Assembly: GCA_963556495.2 (NCBI GenBank) | Contig: OY747703.1 | Coordinates: forward strand, 26,965,796-27,029,795 | Source of the DNA: Valencia hispanica | Taxonomy: Eukaryota > Chordata > Actinopteri > Cyprinodontiformes > Valenciidae | Reading direction: 5' to 3' | DNA length: 64,000 nt | Shown here: positions 36,196-64,000 of the stretch, piece by piece | Position numbering within the stretch: the stretch's first letter is position 1 | How the letters are laid out: the number at the start of each line of letters is the position of its first letter | Notes under the pieces: generated by a model | Databases searched by the model: none | Seen by the model: the letters and a program-made list of their open reading frames with translations, nothing else | What the model was told of the DNA's origin: nothing | Made by a program: the position numbers and the translations under genes

Positions 36196-37732
36196 TATAG
36201 TAATGTGCTAAAGTTTTAGGCAGGTGTGAAAAAATGCTGTAAAAGAATGCTTTCATAGATAAATTATTTTTAGCAATTTACAAGATGCAACATAAGCAAA
36301 CAAGAAAAATCTAATCAATATTTATAGTTACCACCTTCTTCCTTCAAACCAACATCAATTGTTATAGGTACACTTGCACAAAGTCGGGGATTTTGTAGGA
36401 TTATGGTCAGGTGTATAATGAACCAATTATACCAAATAGGTGCTAATGCCACACGTAGTTTGAAACAGTCATTAACTGAAACAGAAACAGCTGTGTTGGA
36501 GGCTTAAAACTGAGTGAGGAACAGCCAAACTCTGCTACCAAGGTGAAGTTGTGGAGGATAGTTTCATGTCATGGCAAGATTGAGCACAGCAACAAGACAC
36601 AAGGCATTTATACTGCATCAGCAAGGTCTCTCACAGACAAAGACTTCAAAGCAGACTGGGGTTTCTGAATGTGCTGTTCAAGCTCTTTTGAAGAAGCACA
36701 AAGAAACAGGCAACATTGAGGATCATAGATGCAGTGGTTAGCCAAAGAAACTTCATGCAGCAGATGAAAGATACATTAAGCCTATTACCCTATGAAATCG
36801 GAAGATGTCCAGTTGTGCCATCAGCTCAGAACTAGCAGAAACCAGTGGGACCCAGGAACACCCATCTACTGTCTGGAGAAGTCTGGCCAGAAGTGGTCTT
36901 CAGGGAAGAGTGCAGCCAAAAAGCCAAACGTCTGACGTGAAAACAAGGCCAAGCGACTCAAGTATGCACAAAAACATAGGAACTGTGGTGTACAACAATG
37001 GCAGCAGGTGCTCCGGACTGATGAGACAACATTTTATTTATTTTTGCCGCAGCAGAAGGCAGTTTATTCGTCAGAGGGCTGGAGAGCGTTACAATAATAA
37101 GTGTCTACAGGAAACAGTGAAGCATGGTGGAGGTTGCTTTGACCTTTGGGGCTGCATTTCTGCAAGTGGAGTTGGAGATTTGGTCTGGATTATTGATGTT
37201 CTCAATGCTGAGAGATATAGGCAGATGCTTATCCATCATGACATACGATCAGGGAGGCGTATTATTGGCCCCAAATCTATTCTGCAGCAGGACAACGACT
37301 CCAAACATACAACCAAAGTCATTAAGAACTATCTTCAGCGTAAAGAAGAACAAGAAGTCCTGGAAGTGATGGTATGGCTCCCACATAGCCCTGATCTCTT
37401 CATCATCAAGTGTGTCTGGGATTACATGAAGAGACAGAAGGATGTGAGGAAGACTACATCCACAGAAGATCAGTGGTTAGTTCTCCAAGATGTTTGGAAC
37501 GACCTACCAGTCGAGTTCCTTCAAAGTGTTTGCAAGTGTACCAAGAATTGATGCTGTTTTAAAGGCAAAGGGTGGTCTCTCCAAATATTGATTTAATTTA
37601 GATTTCTCTTTTGTTCATTCACTGCTTTTTGCTGATTGATGAAATAAATGATCAGCACTTCCATTTTTTTAAAGCATTCTTTGATTAAAGCATTTTTTTC
37701 ACACCTGCCTAAAACTTTTGCACAGTATTGTG
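36196..37732 (+). mobile_element. Nearly full-length Tc1-like transposon between grk4 and htt
   Basis: Left terminus (about 36196-36255, containing aagttttaggcaggtgtgaa) and right terminus (about 37675-37732, containing ttcacacctgcctaaaactt) are inverted repeats. The element of about 1.54 kb is embedded in TA-rich sequence, as expected for TA target preference. It contains one disabled transposase gene. Confidence 0.9.
36571..37551 (+). pseudogene. Tc1-like transposase, inactivated
   Basis: The frame starts at the ATG at 36571 (MARLSTATRHKAFILHQQGL) with an N-terminal helix-turn-helix, but has a TAG after 56 codons and a TGA just before 36800. The frame from 36805 to 37551 then stays open. 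Around 36915-37040 two compensating shifts put the region of the first catalytic aspartate out of frame. The second aspartate is present in ILQQDNDSKH. The third acidic residue of the DDE triad is lost: the expected glutamate position in SPDLFIIKCVWDYMK is lysine. Not functional. Confidence 0.88.
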
Positions 37733-37752
37733 TGTGTGTGTATATATATAAT

Positions 37753-38550
37753 CAGGCAGAAACTGGAAGATCCTGGGACTAGTGTCACTGTCCACGATGA
37801 AGCCAGTTTAACCCACAAAGAAGGCCTTGCTCAAAAAACACTTTCAGGTACATTTCAAAGTCATAGTATTTCATGTAAACAATCCTTATCCTATATGAAA
37901 AGTGTTTGTGGTTAGAATTAAGAAATTGGGCTGCCAGGCCGTGGTTACTAGAAGTAGGTTATGAGGAGTCAAGGTGAGGGTTCTGACTCAAAAACAGTAT
38001 ACCAACTGATAAACATAGTGGTGGAAGCATCATGCTGAGGTGCTATTCCCTATGGGGATGGTATCATAAAGAAGGACTTCATCTTCACCTCAGATAAACA
38101 TCCAGATGGTTGAAACTGGAATTCAGCTTGGTTTTCCAAAAGAACGATGATCCCAAACATACACTGATACTGCTAGTGACAGATAAACCAGAGCAGTTAA
38201 AGCTTTAGGAATGGCCCGACCTGAAACTATGAGAGGAATCCAACAAATTCAAATTTGCCTTCTGTTCTTAAAAAAAACAACAAAGTGGTTAAGTGTATAG
38301 CCATAATTATCCCAGGAGAGTGCACAAAAATCCCGCGGTTTCGCTGCATCTTCTTAAGAGACCTTTAGAGGGGTCGTATGTAGCCTGAGCCAATATAATT
38401 TTTGACTCCATGCAGCTTAGAGATTTCAAAAAACTTAACCTTGTGTGCTCAATTGTTGTTTTTAAAATTCCTCCAAGTTGTTTTTAGTATTACTACGATA
38501 AAAGAACAGCAATGATAAGTGTGTGTGTAAACTTCTGATCGCTGTAAGCG
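37753..38550 (+). mobile_element. Decayed Tc1-like transposon fragment
   Basis: Transposase-like blocks (aaacatagtggtggaagcat near 38013, then gatcccaaacatacactgat) appear in order on the + strand, and the right side carries gtgtgtaaacttctgatcgc, a terminal sequence of the Sleeping Beauty-like group. It abuts the preceding element. Confidence 0.65.
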
Positions 38551-38792
38551 CATGTCTAAGAGCAGTGTAACTACTGTCATTGTGAATCTATAACTTTAGT
38601 TAGTGAGATAAAGTTGATAAAAAATTCAAGTTAATAGGTCAAGGTGTAAAATAGATAAAAGTGGATCAAAATAAAAAACAACCAGTGACTAAAAACATGT
38701 AGTACAAAAAGCGGGTTTTTGATCAGCCTGACTGCACACTGGACAATAAAAACAGGCGAAAGGAGTGTCAGTCTGGTCTGAAGGAGACCTTA

Positions 38793-38804
38793 TGCGCATG
38801 CGCT
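38793..38804. promoter_or_regulatory. NRF1-type palindromic site
   Basis: tgcgcatgcgct matches the NRF1 consensus core GCGCATGCGC. It is about 530 bp upstream of the htt ATG, at the edge of the GC-richer segment. Function is inferred. Confidence 0.5.
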
Positions 38805-38978
38805 CAGGTTGTTCGTAAAACACTAATTTTTTTGAAGAAAAACAGCGAACGAAGCCTCTGTATGAGACTAATGCGGAAATAAACTGTGATTTTCTATCTA
38901 GGTTTTGCGAAATAGTCTTCTGATTTCAACGGTCCCATGACAGCAACAATAACATGAGGCAGAACAACGCAACATTTC

Positions 38979-39025
38979 ATTGGCTCTCTGATAAATCAAC
39001 AACAGCAATGCCGCACTCTGATTGG
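38979..39025. promoter_or_regulatory. htt: Two inverted CCAAT boxes (NF-Y type), htt promoter
   Basis: ATTGG occurs at 38979-38983 (cattggctctctg) and at 39021-39025 (ctgattggccact), 42 bp apart, or about four helical turns. No TATA box is seen downstream. Paired NF-Y boxes are typical of TATA-less housekeeping promoters, which would fit htt; transcription would then begin within roughly 39080-39130. Confidence 0.5.
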
Positions 39026-39114
39026 CCACTGACTTTTACATCCCTCCCCTTTCGATGCAACTTGTCACCACTTCCTGGTGTGACTGCTGGTAGGAGCGGA
39101 GCGCTGCATCAAAG

Positions 39115-39171
39115 ATGGCATATTCTCAGCACACGTTTGGTTCTTTTAGGGTTAATCTTGAGGAAAAATAA
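39115..39171 (+). CDS. Candidate upstream ORF in the htt leader
   Basis: ATG at 39115 has a strong context (A at -3, G at +4) and opens 18 codons ending at TAA 39169-39171, 164 bp before the htt ATG. It is the only ATG between it and the htt start. Human HTT mRNA is known to carry an inhibitory uORF of similar size. Whether transcripts begin upstream of 39115 is not known from sequence. Confidence 0.45.
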   Translation: MAYSQHTFGSFRVNLEEK

Positions 39172-39335
39172 GCGACAAGTTGTCAGAAGTGAAAACGGGG
39201 AGCGGAGTGGTGGCTGCCGCGGGAAGTGCTAACCCTCGTCGCGCTACGCATCTCCTGCTCTCTCAGCGCTAGCTGCTTAGCGCAAATAGTAAATATTAGC
39301 TCCTCGGGCGAGCTTGCTTGTTGTAGATTGCTAAA

Positions 39336-64000
<24,665 letters not shown>

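Noticed and set aside
36805..37551. 248-codon open frame as a host gene
   Set aside because: It is the C-terminal part of a Tc1-like transposase within inverted repeats, with upstream in-frame stops and a lost catalytic glutamate.
38954..39232. 92-codon open frame just upstream of htt
   Set aside because: It overlaps the CCAAT boxes and the leader, has no family similarity and is probably promoter sequence.

Overview
The window is vertebrate, and almost certainly teleost, nuclear DNA. Two multi-exon genes lie head to tail on the + strand: the 3' part of a G protein-coupled receptor kinase gene (grk4; 14 exons from 8593 to the stop codon ending at 31520) and the 5' half of huntingtin (htt; 35 exons with clear homology, from the ATG at 39336 to the window edge at 64000). 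The GRK4-HTT neighbourhood is the one known from human 4p16.3 and from fish. Fish origin is indicated by a huntingtin glutamine tract of only four residues, by many decayed Tc1-like transposons, by a Rex3-type LINE with a GATG-repeat tail, and by L2, hAT and Harbinger remnants and tRNA-headed SINEs. The species cannot be named from the sequence.

Layout. 1-8592 is grk4 intron (the first two coding exons must lie upstream) and is filled with transposon remnants. 8593-31520 holds grk4 exons equivalent to human exons 3-16: RGS-homology region, kinase domain with GKGGFG, ACKK, YRDLKPEN and DLG, AGC tail, and a short acidic C-terminus. 31521-38550 is the grk4 3' end plus the intergenic region, with three Tc1-like elements. 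38790-39335 looks like the htt promoter and leader: an NRF1-type palindrome, two inverted CCAAT boxes and an 18-codon upstream ORF. 39336-64000 contains htt exons 1-35, about 1,531 codons or half of the protein: N17 segment, Q4, N-terminal HEAT region, the disordered region with conserved cleavage and phosphorylation sites, and the second HEAT block.

Every exon was placed by translating it, matching it to the family, and checking that the phase agrees across each splice junction. The frame closes through all 14 grk4 and all 35 htt exons. Family comparisons are from memory; no alignment was run.

The most interesting observation is an unreported-looking 192-bp candidate exon at 48849-49040 in htt intron 12. 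It is phase 0 on both sides, open, serine-rich, and has an acceptor and a donor. Its inclusion would fall exactly between the P4 and P3 residues of the site equivalent to the human caspase-6 site (IVLD), so it could switch that cleavage on or off. Other notable points are two GC-AG introns (one after the grk4 exon equivalent to human alternative exon XV), a strong-context uORF in the htt leader, nested transposons in htt introns 3 and 16, and long TG, CCTG and AT microsatellites.
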